A stretch of 64,000 nucleotides of DNA from an uncultured Methylophilaceae bacterium (lineage in GTDB: Bacteria; Pseudomonadota; Gammaproteobacteria; Burkholderiales; Methylophilaceae). The stretch's first letter is position 1; each line of letters starts with the position of its first letter. Of this stretch, positions 47,852 to 58,019 are shown one piece after another. The notes beneath the pieces were generated by a model, which was given only the letters and a program-made list of their open reading frames with translations, was not told where the DNA came from and ran no database searches. A program made the position numbers and the translations under genes. The stretch is from NCBI GenBank assembly GCA_903863255.1, contig CAIPBJ010000002.1, positions 30,043-94,042 on the forward strand, read 5' to 3'.

Positions 47852-49149
47852 ATTTGATTGACTACCTTTGAAAAACGGTCAAAGTAGTCAGGAAATGTTT
47901 TTCTTACACAGTTTGGATCGTTTATTGTGACTGAGACGCCACCAAGGCAAACTAATGAAAAACACATCGCAATTCGATGATCGTCATAGGTGTCAATTGT
48001 CACACCCGATTTCAGTTTTAAGGGAGGGGTGATTTTAATTGAGTTGGTCCCTTCATCAACAAGCGCTCCCAGTTTCCTTAACTCGGTTGCCATTGCACTT
48101 AATCTGTCAGTTTCTTTAACACGCCAACTAGCTATATTTCTCAAAGTTGTTGTGCCTTCTGCAAATAAAGCCAAGATAGCCAATGTCATTGCTGCGTCGG
48201 GGATATGATTGCAATCAAGGTCCAATGATTTTAACTTTGTTCCAGCCGAGCGAACTGTTATTGAATTATCATCAAATGCTACCTTTGCGCCCATTTTTAT
48301 CAGCTCATCAACGAATTTAATATCTCCTTGAATGCTAGTTAGGGAGATGCCTTCAACCCGGATACCAGAAGTGTTGCCTGCAATTGCGCCAGCAGCTAGA
48401 AAATAGGAGGCTGAAGATGCGTCACCCTCTACGTGAATAGAACCAGGACTTAGATACTTGCTATTGGACGGTATAGTAAAGCTTTCCCAACCATCCCTCT
48501 CAATATGAACACCAAACTTTTCCATTAGATTCAAGGTGATTTCAATATAGGGTTTTGAAATGAGTTCTCCCAAAACCTCCACTTTAAATTCCATATCGCT
48601 TAACGGCAACGCCATTAATAAGGCTGTTAGGAATTGGCTTGAGACATTGCCTCTAATGCTTATTGGTTGATTGGATTTAAGCTTGGATGGGTAAATCCTC
48701 AGTGGAGGGAAACCAGTTTTTTCGCAATATTCAATCTGAGCCCCGGCTTCTTTCAACGATTCAACAAGATCGCCAATTGGCCTTTCATGCATTCTTTGGA
48801 TGCCTGAGAGCTTGAAGTTGCCGTTAGAAAGGGCCAGAACTGCCGTCAGGGGGCGAAATGCTGTACCTGCATTACCCAGGAATAGGTCGGCCTCCCTGAC
48901 CGGAAACTTGCCTGCCACCCCTGTAACTCGAAAGTCTCGGTTTTCCAATTGTTCGATAATGACACCAAGCATTTTGAGAGCGTCCAGCATTCTATCTGTG
49001 TCATCAGAGTCCAATAGCCCATGGATAAAAGTGGTGCCTTCGGCTAATGCAGACAACAACAACGTTCTATTTGAAATGCTTTTAGAACCTGGGAGAACTA
49101 CTGTTCCTGCAACAATATTAGCTGGATTTAAGGTTATGGATTCAATCAT
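47848..49149 (-). CDS. aroA: 3-phosphoshikimate 1-carboxyvinyltransferase (EPSP synthase)
   Basis: Sixth step of the shikimate pathway, joining PEP and shikimate 3-phosphate. The 433-residue product starts at ATG 49149 (MIESITLNP), which overlaps the tyrA stop by eight bases; an earlier in-frame ATG would add 14 unlikely residues. Motifs: [34 protein letters not shown], and [13 protein letters not shown]. With tyrA upstream and cmk-rpsA downstream this is the standard proteobacterial aromatic/rpsA cluster. Position 2 of the nucleotide-binding turn (GNAGTA) is the ordinary Gly-Asn-Ala-Gly form. Confidence 0.96.
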   Translation of the reverse strand: MIESITLNPANIVAGTVVLPGSKSISNRTLLLSALAEGTTFIHGLLDSDDTDRMLDALKMLGVIIEQLENRDFRVTGVAGKFPVREADLFLGNAGTAFRPLTAVLALSNGNFKLSGIQRMHERPIGDLVESLKEAGAQIEYCEKTGFPPLRIYPSKLKSNQPISIRGNVSSQFLTALLMALPLSDMEFKVEVLGELISKPYIEITLNLMEKFGVHIERDGWESFTIPSNSKYLSPGSIHVEGDASSASYFLAAGAIAGNTSGIRVEGISLTSIQGDIKFVDELIKMGAKVAFDDNSITVRSAGTKLKSLDLDCNHIPDAAMTLAILALFAEGTTTLRNIASWRVKETDRLSAMATELRKLGALVDEGTNSIKITPPLKLKSGVTIDTYDDHRIAMCFSLVCLGGVSVTINDPNCVRKTFPDYFDRFSKVVNQI

Positions 49150-50050
49150 CTTGGGTTGTTTTCTTTTTTTCATTCCATTGGTTGCGTGCAATGCTTGCGT
49201 TCGAAAATAAGGCTTCTAGCCCAGAACCATCTTTATTGGAAATAAGGCGCGAAAGTTCTTCAAGCGAGCTTTTATAGGATTCAAGTTCTTGATAGAGGGC
49301 TTTGCCATTTGCCAGACATATATCTCTCCACATTTCCGGGGAACTGCCAGCTATTCGAGTGAAATCCCTAAAACCACTGGCCGCAAAGTCAAAAAGTTCG
49401 CTCGAATTGGACCTTGAAGCAATATTTGCGACCAAGGCAAATGAAAGGATATGAGGCAGATGACTTACAGCGGCGAATATTTGATCGTGTTTTTGAGCGC
49501 TCATTTCGGTCACGGCTGCACCGGTTGCCTCCCACAATGATTTGACAACCCTTAAAGTCTCATCTGAAGTGTCGGAGTTGGGGGTGAGAATAACATTTTT
49601 TCCCTTAAAAAGATCTGGATTGGCTGCATTGACACCGCTTTTCTCCGATCCAGCAATTGGGTGCCCACCGATAAAGTTGCTCAGAAAACTCTTTTTATCC
49701 CTGGCATAATCTGAGGCAGTTATTACATAGTTTTGTATGTCGGATTTTGTGCTACCGGCATCGGTTACTATAGTTTTACTTGATAGATGAGGAGCAATGG
49801 CATTCAGAATGAGGGGGGTTTGTGCTACAGGGGTGGCAATAAATATCAGGTCAGCTTCATGGATCGCTTTTTCAATGTCATTTTGAACCTCGTCAATGAC
49901 CCCTAAATTAATTGCAGACCGAAGATTATCGTTATTGCGACCCACGCCAACAATTAAGGACGATAACCCCGCGCTCTTTAGCGCCAAAGCAAATGAACCC
50001 CCGATGAGTCCTACACCAAAAATCACAATTTTTTTCAAGCTTTGCTTCAT
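49142..50050 (-). CDS. tyrA: Prephenate dehydrogenase
   Basis: NAD-dependent oxidative decarboxylation of prephenate to 4-hydroxyphenylpyruvate for tyrosine. The 302-residue monofunctional form has the Rossmann motif [40 protein letters not shown], the catalytic His region ([18 protein letters not shown]) and [12 protein letters not shown]. No fused chorismate mutase or ACT domain is present. It heads the tyrA-aroA-cmk unit. Confidence 0.96.
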   Translation of the reverse strand: MKQSLKKIVIFGVGLIGGSFALALKSAGLSSLIVGVGRNNDNLRSAINLGVIDEVQNDIEKAIHEADLIFIATPVAQTPLILNAIAPHLSSKTIVTDAGSTKSDIQNYVITASDYARDKKSFLSNFIGGHPIAGSEKSGVNAANPDLFKGKNVILTPNSDTSDETLRVVKSLWEATGAAVTEMSAQKHDQIFAAVSHLPHILSFALVANIASRSNSSELFDFAASGFRDFTRIAGSSPEMWRDICLANGKALYQELESYKSSLEELSRLISNKDGSGLEALFSNASIARNQWNEKKKTTQDD

Positions 50051-50139
50051 TCGAATCTCAAAAATACTTAATTATAACATGTCATTAAACTGGATATCGA
50101 GGAACAAGCTTGATCAACTGGCGCGTAAAGCCTTGCCCT

Positions 50140-50871
50140 TCAGGGTGGGGAGGATGTCAATAATTCCCATTTGTTATCGATTAACATCTCTTGGGGTTTA
50201 AATTTTTGTTTATAATCCATCTTCTTACTGTTTTTTATCCAGTAACCCAAATACAAGAATGGCAATCCAAGGTTTTGGCACCAGTTTGCCATCCACATTA
50301 TGTTGAATGTTCCATAACTTGCCTGGGTATCTTTCGTTTCAAAGAATGTGTAAACAGCGGATATCCCATCGTCAAGTAAATCTACTACACTGACGATCTT
50401 TAGTAGATTATTTAATCTAAACTCAACAATACGACTATTTACGTTACTTTGCGTTAAGAAGTTCTGGTACTGTTCCTTTGAGTCAAGTTCGTTTGACCCG
50501 TTATGTCTGGCAACCTGATAGGCACTATAGAGATCAAAATGTTCATTCTTAAATTCAACTGGAAGAATTCTTGTAGTTAGACCCTGATGTTGTTTATAGG
50601 CCCGTTTTTGGCTCCTTGAAGGAACGAAAGAGTTAACAGGAAGCCTTACGGGTATGCATGCCTGACAGTTCTCACAATGAGGCCTGTAAACAAATTTGCC
50701 GCTTCGCCTGAATCCTTGCTTGATTAAATTATTGTATATTTCAGAATTGATTAGGAATTGAGGCGTAACAATTAACGATTGCGCCATTTTGTTTTCTAAG
50801 TAACCACAGCTATAGGGCGTTGTGACATAAAACTGCAGTTTTTGAATTGGAAGTTCACTTGGCATCGTCAT
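50140..50871 (-). CDS. bpt: Aspartate/glutamate leucyltransferase (Bpt)
   Basis: N-end rule transferase that adds Leu to proteins with N-terminal Asp or Glu, marking them for ClpS-ClpAP. The 243-residue product has the family N-terminal Cys motif YSCGYLENKMAQSL, the FRRSGKFVYRPHCENCQACIPVRLPV block (two CxxC-like pairs), RAYKQHQGL, and the C-terminal LYLGYWI with YKQKFKPQE. It overlaps aat by 17 bases, placing both N-end rule transferases in one operon. Confidence 0.94.
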   Translation of the reverse strand: MTMPSELPIQKLQFYVTTPYSCGYLENKMAQSLIVTPQFLINSEIYNNLIKQGFRRSGKFVYRPHCENCQACIPVRLPVNSFVPSRSQKRAYKQHQGLTTRILPVEFKNEHFDLYSAYQVARHNGSNELDSKEQYQNFLTQSNVNSRIVEFRLNNLLKIVSVVDLLDDGISAVYTFFETKDTQASYGTFNIMWMANWCQNLGLPFLYLGYWIKNSKKMDYKQKFKPQEMLIDNKWELLTSSPP

Positions 50872-51562
50872 AATTGCATTCTACCAATTTTGTTAATGAC
50901 CGTGAGAATTCCTTCCTTGAAATTTCTCGAGCACCAAGTGAAATCAAATGCGAAGTTTTCATTTGGCAGTCAATCATTTTAAAACCTTTATTTCTAATAT
51001 GTTGCACCATGTGGACAAATGCAATTTTAGAAGCGTCAGTGACTCGATGAAACATCGACTCACCAAAAAAAACCTTGCCAAGCGCTACCCCATAGAGACC
51101 TCCGGCCAGTTCATTATCTATCCATATTTCGAACGAGTGCGCGTAGCCCAATTTAAATAATTCTGTGTAGCCATCAATAACCTGATTTGTAATCCAGGTG
51201 CCATTCTGTCCAGGCCTTCTCGCTAAGGCACAGGAATGAATAACTTCTGTGAAGGAGGTATTCACAGTGAATTCATAATCCATTTTTTTTAATCGTTTAG
51301 CTAAAGAATGAGAAATCTTCAACTCATCTGGCATGAGAACGAGTCGTGGATTCGGACTCCACCACAAGACAGGCTCGTTTTCACTGAACCAAGGAAAAAT
51401 ACCTTTGGAATAAGCCTCAAGTAGTCTTGAGGCATTCAAGCTGCCGCCTATCGCCAAAAGTCCATTTGGGGAAACTAACGCGTTCTCGACTGCTGGGAAA
51501 GCACATACGTCATTCATGACTTGTACATTACCTGTTGGAAGACTGAAATATGCGATAGCCAT
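50855..51562 (-). CDS. aat: Leucyl/phenylalanyl-tRNA-protein transferase
   Basis: Adds Leu or Phe to proteins with N-terminal Lys or Arg. The 235-residue product shows FPAVENAL, GLLAIGGSLNASRLLEAYSKGIFPWF, the WWSPNPRLVLMP stretch, GTWITNQVIDGY, GGLYGVALGKVFFGESMFH and IDCQMKTSHLISLGAREISRKEF. The motifs and length are canonical. It is upstream of and overlapping bpt. Confidence 0.96.
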   Translation of the reverse strand: MAIAYFSLPTGNVQVMNDVCAFPAVENALVSPNGLLAIGGSLNASRLLEAYSKGIFPWFSENEPVLWWSPNPRLVLMPDELKISHSLAKRLKKMDYEFTVNTSFTEVIHSCALARRPGQNGTWITNQVIDGYTELFKLGYAHSFEIWIDNELAGGLYGVALGKVFFGESMFHRVTDASKIAFVHMVQHIRNKGFKMIDCQMKTSHLISLGAREISRKEFSRSLTKLVECNYDDAK

Positions 51563-51571
51563 ATAAATAGC

Positions 51572-52306
51572 TTATAACATCATGAGAAGTGCCATACATG
51601 CCATTAACAGATCTTCAATAATTGTCACTGATGAGACAGGCAAGTTGAAAAATGTCCCTAAGCAGGCACACTTTATGGGTTCTCGTTTCAGTAAAGTCCT
51701 GAAGACCCCAAGGCTGGAAAAAGTCATGATTGAGAACGTAAAGGCATTAGTAAATGCAGGATAAAGATTAAGTATGTAAGACATCCCAATCATGAGTTCA
51801 ATGAAGGGATATAAATACCCATAACCTTTCCACTTTTTTGCAAGCAAATCATATTTTGAGAAACTGATTGCAAATTCTTTTATATTTAATAGCTTGAAAA
51901 AGGAAAATATTAGAAAGAACTCGGCCATAACGTCTCTCATCCATAAGGTATTGTCAAAACTCCCATTTCTTATTTGAAGAGCAGTTGTAGTTGTAAGAAT
52001 ATAAATAATGATTAATATCAGAGGCTTATATGTGGATAACGTATGTTTTAAACGGGATATTGCTTCAATATACAGTTTGTTCTCCTCTTTAATGATAGCC
52101 AATGAGTACTCACCGCAAATCTGAAGTGCTTGGTTTAGCTCTTTGAGCTCCGCAAAAGAATTAAATAGAGTTGCTTTGGGTGGACTCAATGTTATTTCAA
52201 CTTCTTCAGCAAAGGGCAAAAGGGCATTTTTCACTTTTTTTACGCAATTCGCACAGTGCATGCCATTTACTCTTAACGAGATTTTATTTTTGTTTGTCGA
52301 AGTCAT
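51572..52306 (-). CDS. HMA domain fused to a MauE/DoxX-like membrane protein
   Basis: A 244-residue fusion. The N-terminal heavy-metal-associated domain (9-75) has the metal-binding GMHCANC (Cys18, Cys21). The C-terminal part has about five membrane segments (about 95-112, 124-142, 163-182, 187-203, 224-244). It ends in CACLGTFFNLPVSSVTIIED, whose Cys213/Cys215 and following block mark the MauE/DoxX redox-associated family. MauE is needed to mature methylamine dehydrogenase, but no mau gene is here. A role in moving copper or passing electrons to periplasmic thiols is plausible but unproven. The gene lies 9 bases upstream of aat and may be read with it. Confidence 0.78.
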   Translation of the reverse strand: MTSTNKNKISLRVNGMHCANCVKKVKNALLPFAEEVEITLSPPKATLFNSFAELKELNQALQICGEYSLAIIKEENKLYIEAISRLKHTLSTYKPLILIIIYILTTTTALQIRNGSFDNTLWMRDVMAEFFLIFSFFKLLNIKEFAISFSKYDLLAKKWKGYGYLYPFIELMIGMSYILNLYPAFTNAFTFSIMTFSSLGVFRTLLKREPIKCACLGTFFNLPVSSVTIIEDLLMACMALLMML

Positions 52307-52343
52307 ATACTGAACATTGATCCTAAGTGGGTTATGGCTGTCA

Positions 52344-52374
52344 CTTGCTCTTGCAAGGCAAGGCTTTTTTTCTT
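52344..52374 (+). terminator. Terminator-like hairpin before ygiQ
   Basis: CTTGC (52344-52348) pairs with GCAAG (52358-52362), with a CTTGCAAG palindrome available as an alternative inner stem, and is followed by GCTTTTTTTCTT. On the plus strand no gene precedes it, since the neighbour is divergent. It could end a short transcript, attenuate ygiQ, or be fortuitous. Confidence 0.4.
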
Positions 52375-52442
52375 ACCTGCATAATCATGTGAGAATAATT
52401 ATGCTTCTTAATATAAATATTCCAGAGTAAAATAGTCAAGTT

Positions 52443-54563
52443 ATGGAAACGCCACAATTAATTAATAACTATCGTCCATTTTGGGCCAAACGATTTGGAA
52501 CAAGTTCAATTCTACCTATGTCTTTAAAGGAAATGGAAGAATTGGGTTGGGATAGTTGTGACATCATTCTTGTTACGGGTGATGCTTATGTTGATCATCC
52601 AAGTTTTGGAATGGCATTGGTCGGACGTTTACTGGAAGCACAGGGTTTTAGAGTCGGCATAATATCCCAGCCCGAATGGCATTCGGTCGACGCGTTTAAG
52701 GTTTTGGGAAAACCCAATCTATATTTTGGTGTAACTTCCGGAAATATGGATAGCATGGTTAATCGTTATACTGCCGATAGAAAGATTCGTTCAGATGACG
52801 CGTACACACCAGATGGTAAGGCTGGTAAACGACCTGATAGAGCTGTTCTTGTATATTCCCAGCGATGTCGTGAGGCCTATCCTGATGTTCCTTTAATTAT
52901 TGGTAGCATTGAGGCTAGTCTTCGAAGAATCGCCCATTATGATTATTGGTCCGATAAGGTACGTCGATCAATTTTAGTTGATAGCAAAGCTGATTTGCTG
53001 GTTTATGGGAATGCAGAGAGGGCGATAGTTGATATTAGCCATAGAATATCAAAGGGCGAAAAGGTTTCTACTATTACGGATATTCGAGGCACGGCATTCA
53101 TTCGGAAGGAGATTCCGGCAGGATGGGAGGTCATTGCATCAGATAATCTAGATCGTCCAGGTAGCGTTGATTCACATGTTGATCCGTATGAGATGAAAAT
53201 GGGATCGGATTCTGCGTGCGAAACGAAAACCGAATCCATTCCTAATTCGGCTGAACTCAAACCCATCCAAATAATCAAAAAGACTAAAACTGACAGGTCT
53301 AAGCAAGTGGTTCGCCTTCCATCATTTGAGGAAGTGGCTAACGACCCTGTGCTTTATGCACACGCGTCCAGAGTGCTTCATTTGGAAGCAAATCCCGGAA
53401 ATGCAAGAGCATTGATTCAGAGACATGGTGATCGTGAAGTTTGGTTGAATCCTCCTCCAATACCCCTTTCAACTAGGGAAATGGATTATGTTTATGACAT
53501 GCCATATTCTCGAAGGCCCCATCCTGTTTACGATGGATCCAAGATTCCAGCATGGGAAATGATTCGTTTTTCAGTCAATATCATGCGCGGTTGTTTTGGG
53601 GGGTGCACATTTTGTTCTATTACGGAACATGAGGGAAGGATTATTCAAAGCCGTTCCGAAGAGAGCATATTGAAAGAAGTTGAAGAAATAAGGGACAAGG
53701 TTGAAGGGTTTACTGGGGTAATCTCAGATTTAGGTGGACCAACTGCTAACATGTATAGAATGGCTTGCAAGTCCGAGAAGATCGAGAATGCGTGCAGAAA
53801 GCTTTCTTGTGTATATCCTGTGATATGCGAAAATTTGAATACCGACCATACCCCGCTTATTAAGCTTTATCGGAATGCTAGAAGCATTAAAGGGATAAAA
53901 AAAATTCTAGTGGGTTCAGGGTTGAGGTATGACCTGGCTGTCACATCACCTGAATATGTAAGAGAGTTGGTTCAGAATCACGTAGGCGGATATTTAAAAA
54001 TTGCACCAGAACATTCAGAAGAGAATGTGTTATCCAAAATGATGAAACCAGGCATGGGTGCCTATGACAAATTTAAAGAAATGTTTGAGCGTTTTTCAAG
54101 GGAAGTTGGAAAAGAGCAATATTTAATTCCCTATTTCATTGCCGCGCATCCTGGAACAACGGATTCGGATATGCTTAATTTGGCATTATGGCTAAAGAGG
54201 CATGATTTCAAACTCGATCAAGTTCAGACTTTTACACCCACACCAATGGCCATGGCGACAGCCATGTATTATTCTGGTAAAAATCCTTTAAGGAAAGTTA
54301 CCTCCTCAAGCGAATCGATTCCAATCCCTAAAGCTGGCGGCGTAAGGCGTCTTCATAAAGCTTTCATTCGATATCATGATCCAAACAATTGGCCAATTCT
54401 AAGGGAAGCTCTAAAAAAAATGGGCCGTTCGGACTTGATAGGGAACGGCAAGAAACATTTGGTCCCTGCCTGGCAACCGATAGGACTTAAGAGTGATTTG
54501 TCTGGAAGAGTTCATCATCTGGAATCCCCAAAATCTAATCGACTCAAACGTCGAGTTCGTTAA
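52443..54563 (+). CDS. ygiQ: Radical SAM protein YgiQ
   Basis: A 706-residue radical SAM protein of the YgiQ family (UPF0313). The N-terminal domain (1-340; [38 protein letters not shown]) is family-specific. The 4Fe-4S/SAM motif follows in [19 protein letters not shown], with the rest of the barrel to about 640 and a basic tail (RLKRRVR). The reaction is unknown. It is widespread in anaerobes and proteobacteria. It stands alone, divergent from the HMA-MauE gene, with a weak AT-rich upstream region. Confidence 0.93.
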   Translation: METPQLINNYRPFWAKRFGTSSILPMSLKEMEELGWDSCDIILVTGDAYVDHPSFGMALVGRLLEAQGFRVGIISQPEWHSVDAFKVLGKPNLYFGVTSGNMDSMVNRYTADRKIRSDDAYTPDGKAGKRPDRAVLVYSQRCREAYPDVPLIIGSIEASLRRIAHYDYWSDKVRRSILVDSKADLLVYGNAERAIVDISHRISKGEKVSTITDIRGTAFIRKEIPAGWEVIASDNLDRPGSVDSHVDPYEMKMGSDSACETKTESIPNSAELKPIQIIKKTKTDRSKQVVRLPSFEEVANDPVLYAHASRVLHLEANPGNARALIQRHGDREVWLNPPPIPLSTREMDYVYDMPYSRRPHPVYDGSKIPAWEMIRFSVNIMRGCFGGCTFCSITEHEGRIIQSRSEESILKEVEEIRDKVEGFTGVISDLGGPTANMYRMACKSEKIENACRKLSCVYPVICENLNTDHTPLIKLYRNARSIKGIKKILVGSGLRYDLAVTSPEYVRELVQNHVGGYLKIAPEHSEENVLSKMMKPGMGAYDKFKEMFERFSREVGKEQYLIPYFIAAHPGTTDSDMLNLALWLKRHDFKLDQVQTFTPTPMAMATAMYYSGKNPLRKVTSSSESIPIPKAGGVRRLHKAFIRYHDPNNWPILREALKKMGRSDLIGNGKKHLVPAWQPIGLKSDLSGRVHHLESPKSNRLKRRVR

Positions 54564-54659
54564 TGCCCAAATAATCTTAAAGGCTTTTTGAACTACAAAC
54601 GATCTTTTAGGTCGGACGGGTTAGTTCATTCAAGTTAATTTAGAGCCTTGGGGTTAAAA

Positions 54660-55532
54660 GTGAAATTATCATCAATTCATGTTAGATCTATTAATATGGT
54701 CTGCATTTCCATATTGATTTTTCTGTTTTCGGGTCATTGCTTGGCGGAAGATAAAGGATTACTTTGGAAGATTGTCTCTCCAAACGGAAATATAAGTTAT
54801 TTGCTTGGAACGATTCATTCTGATGACACGAGTGTCACGGATTTTTCTGAGTTGTTGCAGAAGGACTTCGCCGAATGTCAGGTTTTTATGCTTGAAGCCT
54901 TACCTCCGAAGGATCCATCAATCTTTATGAACATGAACAATCCAATCTCCGAAAAGTTAACTGAGAAAGAGTTCGATAAAGTAAGGGAATTGGCTGATTT
55001 TCATTCGATGCATATTGAGGCAGCAATGCATATGAAACCATGGTTGTTGGCCATCATTTTTGATTTACCTAAACCTGCAACGATGTATTCAATGGATGAA
55101 TTGTTATTTGGAAAGGCAATAGAGCAAGGCAAGAGAATTGATGGCCTTGAAAAGACCGAAGATCATTATGCCGTTTTAGATAGTTTTTCAGTGGATGAAC
55201 AAATGACCATGCTCAAAGCAGTTTTAAATCATTCTCAGGAAGACAAGCAACGGGATTTAGAGATCTTATTGAATACATATAAGACTGGCGATCTCGTTAA
55301 AATTGCAGAGTTGGATGACAAGTTTACCGGCAGTATGCTTCCCAAGCCATTATGGCAAAAGATGCGTGTTAAATTAATTGATGAGCGCAATGAGGAAATG
55401 ACGGAAGGTTTCGCTAACGCGGCACGAGAAAATTCGGTTTTTGCTGCAGTCGGAGCCACCCATTTATCCGGAGAAAGAGGGATGCTTTCATTGCTCCGAG
55501 CCAAGGGGTTCCATGCCGATGCTATCGAATAG
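54660..55532 (+). CDS. TraB/GumN family exported protein
   Basis: A 290-residue protein of the TraB/GumN (Tiki-like) superfamily, thought to be metal-dependent proteases. A signal peptide ends in GHCLA, followed by the family opening LWKIVSPNGNISYLLGTIHSDD with the GTIH motif, a middle helical region, PWLLAIIF, and the closing AVGATHLSGERGMLSLLRAKG with the second GxTH-type motif. Both catalytic-type motifs are intact. I chose GTG 54660 with GGGG at 54650-54653; TTG 54648 and ATG 54696 are alternatives. It converges with the GGDEF gene. Confidence 0.85.
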   Translation: MKLSSIHVRSINMVCISILIFLFSGHCLAEDKGLLWKIVSPNGNISYLLGTIHSDDTSVTDFSELLQKDFAECQVFMLEALPPKDPSIFMNMNNPISEKLTEKEFDKVRELADFHSMHIEAAMHMKPWLLAIIFDLPKPATMYSMDELLFGKAIEQGKRIDGLEKTEDHYAVLDSFSVDEQMTMLKAVLNHSQEDKQRDLEILLNTYKTGDLVKIAELDDKFTGSMLPKPLWQKMRVKLIDERNEEMTEGFANAARENSVFAAVGATHLSGERGMLSLLRAKGFHADAIE

Positions 55533-55548
55533 ACATTTCAAGCTTCAA

Positions 55549-56493
55549 TCATGCAGCCATTGCTAGCCTTGCCTGCTTCTTGAAATGTTTTTCAATGTAC
55601 ATTCTCTCGTCCGCCTCAGCACAAGCCATCGGAAGTCCCTGTTCAGGGCAACGCATCGCCATTCCTACCGAAGCTTGAATGCCTGCTGCATTTAAATACT
55701 TCCTTATTCGCTTTTCTATAACTTTTGCAGATTTTAGATTGCACTCTATACCCAGAATACAGAATTCATCTCCTCCTAAACGTGCAACAACATCGGAAGT
55801 TCGAGTTGCTTCGACTAAGGCATTCGCTGCTCGTTTTATTAACTGATCACCTGCTGCATGACCTTGGGTATCGTTCACTAACTTTAAATTGTCTAAATCA
55901 ATGTTGAAGACACAAGCTGGGTGACCGTATCTATGGCATCTGTTTTCTTCTTTCTCAACCAGTTGTGACCAACCTAACCTGTTATATAAGCCAGTTAGAG
56001 AATCTCTTGTTGCTTCAGCTTCAGCGCGCTCAGCTCTTCTAATTGCATCAATGGTTTTTAGTTCTGCAACTAGAACAGAACTGAGTAGTGTTGCCATCAT
56101 TTCGATGATCGGTTGAAGTTTAACAATCTCTTCAGTTGTCGGTGCGGGGTTTATGGCACACAATGTCCCAAATAATGAACCATCTTCATTTGTTATAGGG
56201 ACACCAATGTAAGCACCAATGTTGATCTCTTTTCCCATAGGTGCATCGAAATAGTTTGGGATGGTTCCGACTTGTGGCGCAATTCTTGGCCCCAGCCCTT
56301 CAACCATTCTGGAGCAAAGCGAATCATTCCACTCCAGTACTGTTCCTTCATTGATTCCATAACCTTGGTCCGCAGTGCTGAGAACAACCCAATTATCACC
56401 CTCAGAACGGGTAATCATCCACAAATCAAAACCAAATCGCTCTTGTAAAAGTTTTAAGGTACGTTTACTAATCGCCTCAAAGTCATGTGTCAT
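55549..56493 (-). CDS. GAF-GGDEF diguanylate cyclase
   Basis: A 314-residue soluble signalling protein. An N-terminal GAF domain (about 5-150, IGVPITNEDGSLFGTLCAINP) is joined by a helix (AELKTIDAIRRAERAEAEA) to a GGDEF domain (about 165-310). The GGDEF domain has TRDSLTGLYNRLGW, DLDNLKLVNDTQGHAAGD and an intact active site in ARLGGDEFCIL. No inhibitory RxxD is obvious. It should make cyclic di-GMP in response to a small ligand or oxidation state sensed by GAF. I chose ATG 56493, eight bases after AGG, over an overlapping GTG at 56502. Confidence 0.9.
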   Translation of the reverse strand: MTHDFEAISKRTLKLLQERFGFDLWMITRSEGDNWVVLSTADQGYGINEGTVLEWNDSLCSRMVEGLGPRIAPQVGTIPNYFDAPMGKEINIGAYIGVPITNEDGSLFGTLCAINPAPTTEEIVKLQPIIEMMATLLSSVLVAELKTIDAIRRAERAEAEATRDSLTGLYNRLGWSQLVEKEENRCHRYGHPACVFNIDLDNLKLVNDTQGHAAGDQLIKRAANALVEATRTSDVVARLGGDEFCILGIECNLKSAKVIEKRIRKYLNAAGIQASVGMAMRCPEQGLPMACAEADERMYIEKHFKKQARLAMAA

Positions 56494-56606
56494 TTTTTTC
56501 ACCTATGAGTCATTTGTCTCGTTTGACTATTTATCGGTGAACTAGAAAATTTCTTTAATTTTTCGTGACTATCAAGATCGGATGTTAGTAAGGTTGAAAG
56601 GGTTTC

Positions 56607-57158
56607 CTAATTTACGTGGGGTCCTGCCTTGTATTCGATAATCGGTGCATCTTGGACAACGTATACCAATTTATCAGTATCAAAGCCAAGCTCTTTAGCT
56701 TGCGCCACTAACTCTTGCTTGATAGGGTAGGGAAGTTGAGGCGTTCTTGAAAGTATCCATAAATAGTTGTTGCCGCTCGTGACCATCGCATAGTTATAAT
56801 ACAGTTTATCTAGGGCGACGATCGTATAAGGCCCATAGAATGGACCAAAGAAAGATACCTTCAGCTTGCCAGTATCTTGATTTTCAATGAAATACGCTTT
56901 CCCCTCAACCTCCGCCCATTTTTTCTTGATCGGTTCGTAACCCCGGTTGATAACTCGGATTCCATTGTCTTCACGTTTGCTATAAGTTGCGGTAACTCGA
57001 TTAAGCCCTTTCTCAAATGAATTGTCCAAACGAGCAATTTCATACCAGGTGCCAAGATACTTTTCCGATTCGAAGCCTTTTACAGCTTGGTGCTGATCTG
57101 TAGATAACGTGCATCCAAAAAGCGTCAACGAAAGAATAAGTGTAAATTTTTTAAGCAT
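56607..57158 (-). CDS. blc: Outer-membrane lipocalin Blc
   Basis: A 183-residue bacterial lipocalin. The signal peptide has a lipobox LFGC (Cys16). The lipocalin signature YLGTWYEIARLDNSFEKG is followed by ATYSKREDNGIRVINRGY, FGPFYGPYTIVALD, YAMVTSGNNYLWILSRTP and a C-terminal helix. Blc-type lipoproteins sit on the inner face of the outer membrane and bind lysophospholipids. They are often induced under starvation or envelope stress. Confidence 0.93.
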   Translation of the reverse strand: MLKKFTLILSLTLFGCTLSTDQHQAVKGFESEKYLGTWYEIARLDNSFEKGLNRVTATYSKREDNGIRVINRGYEPIKKKWAEVEGKAYFIENQDTGKLKVSFFGPFYGPYTIVALDKLYYNYAMVTSGNNYLWILSRTPQLPYPIKQELVAQAKELGFDTDKLVYVVQDAPIIEYKAGPHVN

Positions 57159-57189
57159 AGATTATTTGTTTCATTCTCCCAGTTAACGA

Positions 57190-57215
57190 TAGACAAAAAA
57201 CTTAACGATAAGTTT
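57190..57215 (-). terminator. Probable terminator after rsuA
   Basis: AAACTTA/TAAGTTT (57198-57215) forms a perfect 7-bp stem with a 4-base loop. On the minus strand it runs straight into a T-rich tail (TTTTTTGTCT). The stem is A/T-rich and so weak. It lies 38 bases after the rsuA stop, within the 94-bp spacer to blc. Confidence 0.45.
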
Positions 57216-57252
57216 ATTATTTAACAAATATCAAAACTGACGGAATTTTGGG

Positions 57253-57963
57253 TCAAATTAATTTGCTCAGATCAGAATCGCTCAACCAGCGCCATTTACC
57301 TTGGGGTAAATCAATAGGTAAATCCAAGTCACCAATTTTTATACGGTTTAGTGATACAACTCGATTACTAACTGCCGCTATCATTCTTTTTACCTGATGG
57401 TATTTTCCTTCTGAAAGTGTTAAATGAATGGTATTGGGGCTGATGCTTTCACAGGCTAGTGCCGCTATTGGTAAAGGTTCGTCCATTAACTGGACTCCAT
57501 TTAACAATTTACTGATTTGACTGTGATCAATGTCATGTTTACACACGACTTCATAGACCTTGGGTACGTTGTGTTTAGGTGAACTCATTTTATGAATAAA
57601 CTGACCATCGTCAGAAAGTAAAATCAGGCCGGTAGTGTCTTCATCCAGTCTTCCAATGCATTGCACACCTCTTTGGACTATTGGATATGGAAGCAGGCTA
57701 TAAATAGTTGGATGATGAATGGTTTTGCGTGAGCATTCATAATTAGCGGGTTTGTTCATCATCAAATAACTCGTTTCATGATATTCCCAGTTTTCGCCCC
57801 TTACAGAAAATCTTAGGTGATTGGTGTCAATCATTTCATCCGGGTTGTCGCATACCACATCATTAACTGTAACCTCACCATTGTTAATTATTATGCGACA
57901 AAGTTTTCGAGAACCAAACCCTTGTTTTTGGAGTACCTTTTCTAAGGATATTATTTTATGCAT
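57253..57963 (-). CDS. rsuA: 16S rRNA pseudouridine(516) synthase RsuA
   Basis: Isomerises U516 of 16S rRNA. The 236-residue product has an N-terminal S4 domain (1-60, ISLEKVLQKQGFGSRKLCRIII), SYLMMNKPANYECS, and the catalytic Asp in GRLDEDTTGLILLSDDG. The closing block EGKYHQVKRMIAAVSNRVVSLNRIKIG is typical of RsuA/RluB/E/F. Small size and domain order favour RsuA over RluB. It follows rpiA by 56 bases in the same direction. Confidence 0.9.
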   Translation of the reverse strand: MHKIISLEKVLQKQGFGSRKLCRIIINNGEVTVNDVVCDNPDEMIDTNHLRFSVRGENWEYHETSYLMMNKPANYECSRKTIHHPTIYSLLPYPIVQRGVQCIGRLDEDTTGLILLSDDGQFIHKMSSPKHNVPKVYEVVCKHDIDHSQISKLLNGVQLMDEPLPIAALACESISPNTIHLTLSEGKYHQVKRMIAAVSNRVVSLNRIKIGDLDLPIDLPQGKWRWLSDSDLSKLI

Positions 57964-58019
57964 TCGGTCTTTTGCTAGGTAAATCGGGACGAAGTAAATT
58001 GAAAATTAAATAAATCGAT

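Noticed and set aside
48800..49210. 136-codon open frame antisense to aroA and the end of tyrA
   Set aside because: Shadow frame without motif or start signal.
52031..52039. Another perfect DnaA box on the minus strand
   Set aside because: Single match inside the HMA-MauE coding sequence; one isolated hit per window is expected by chance.
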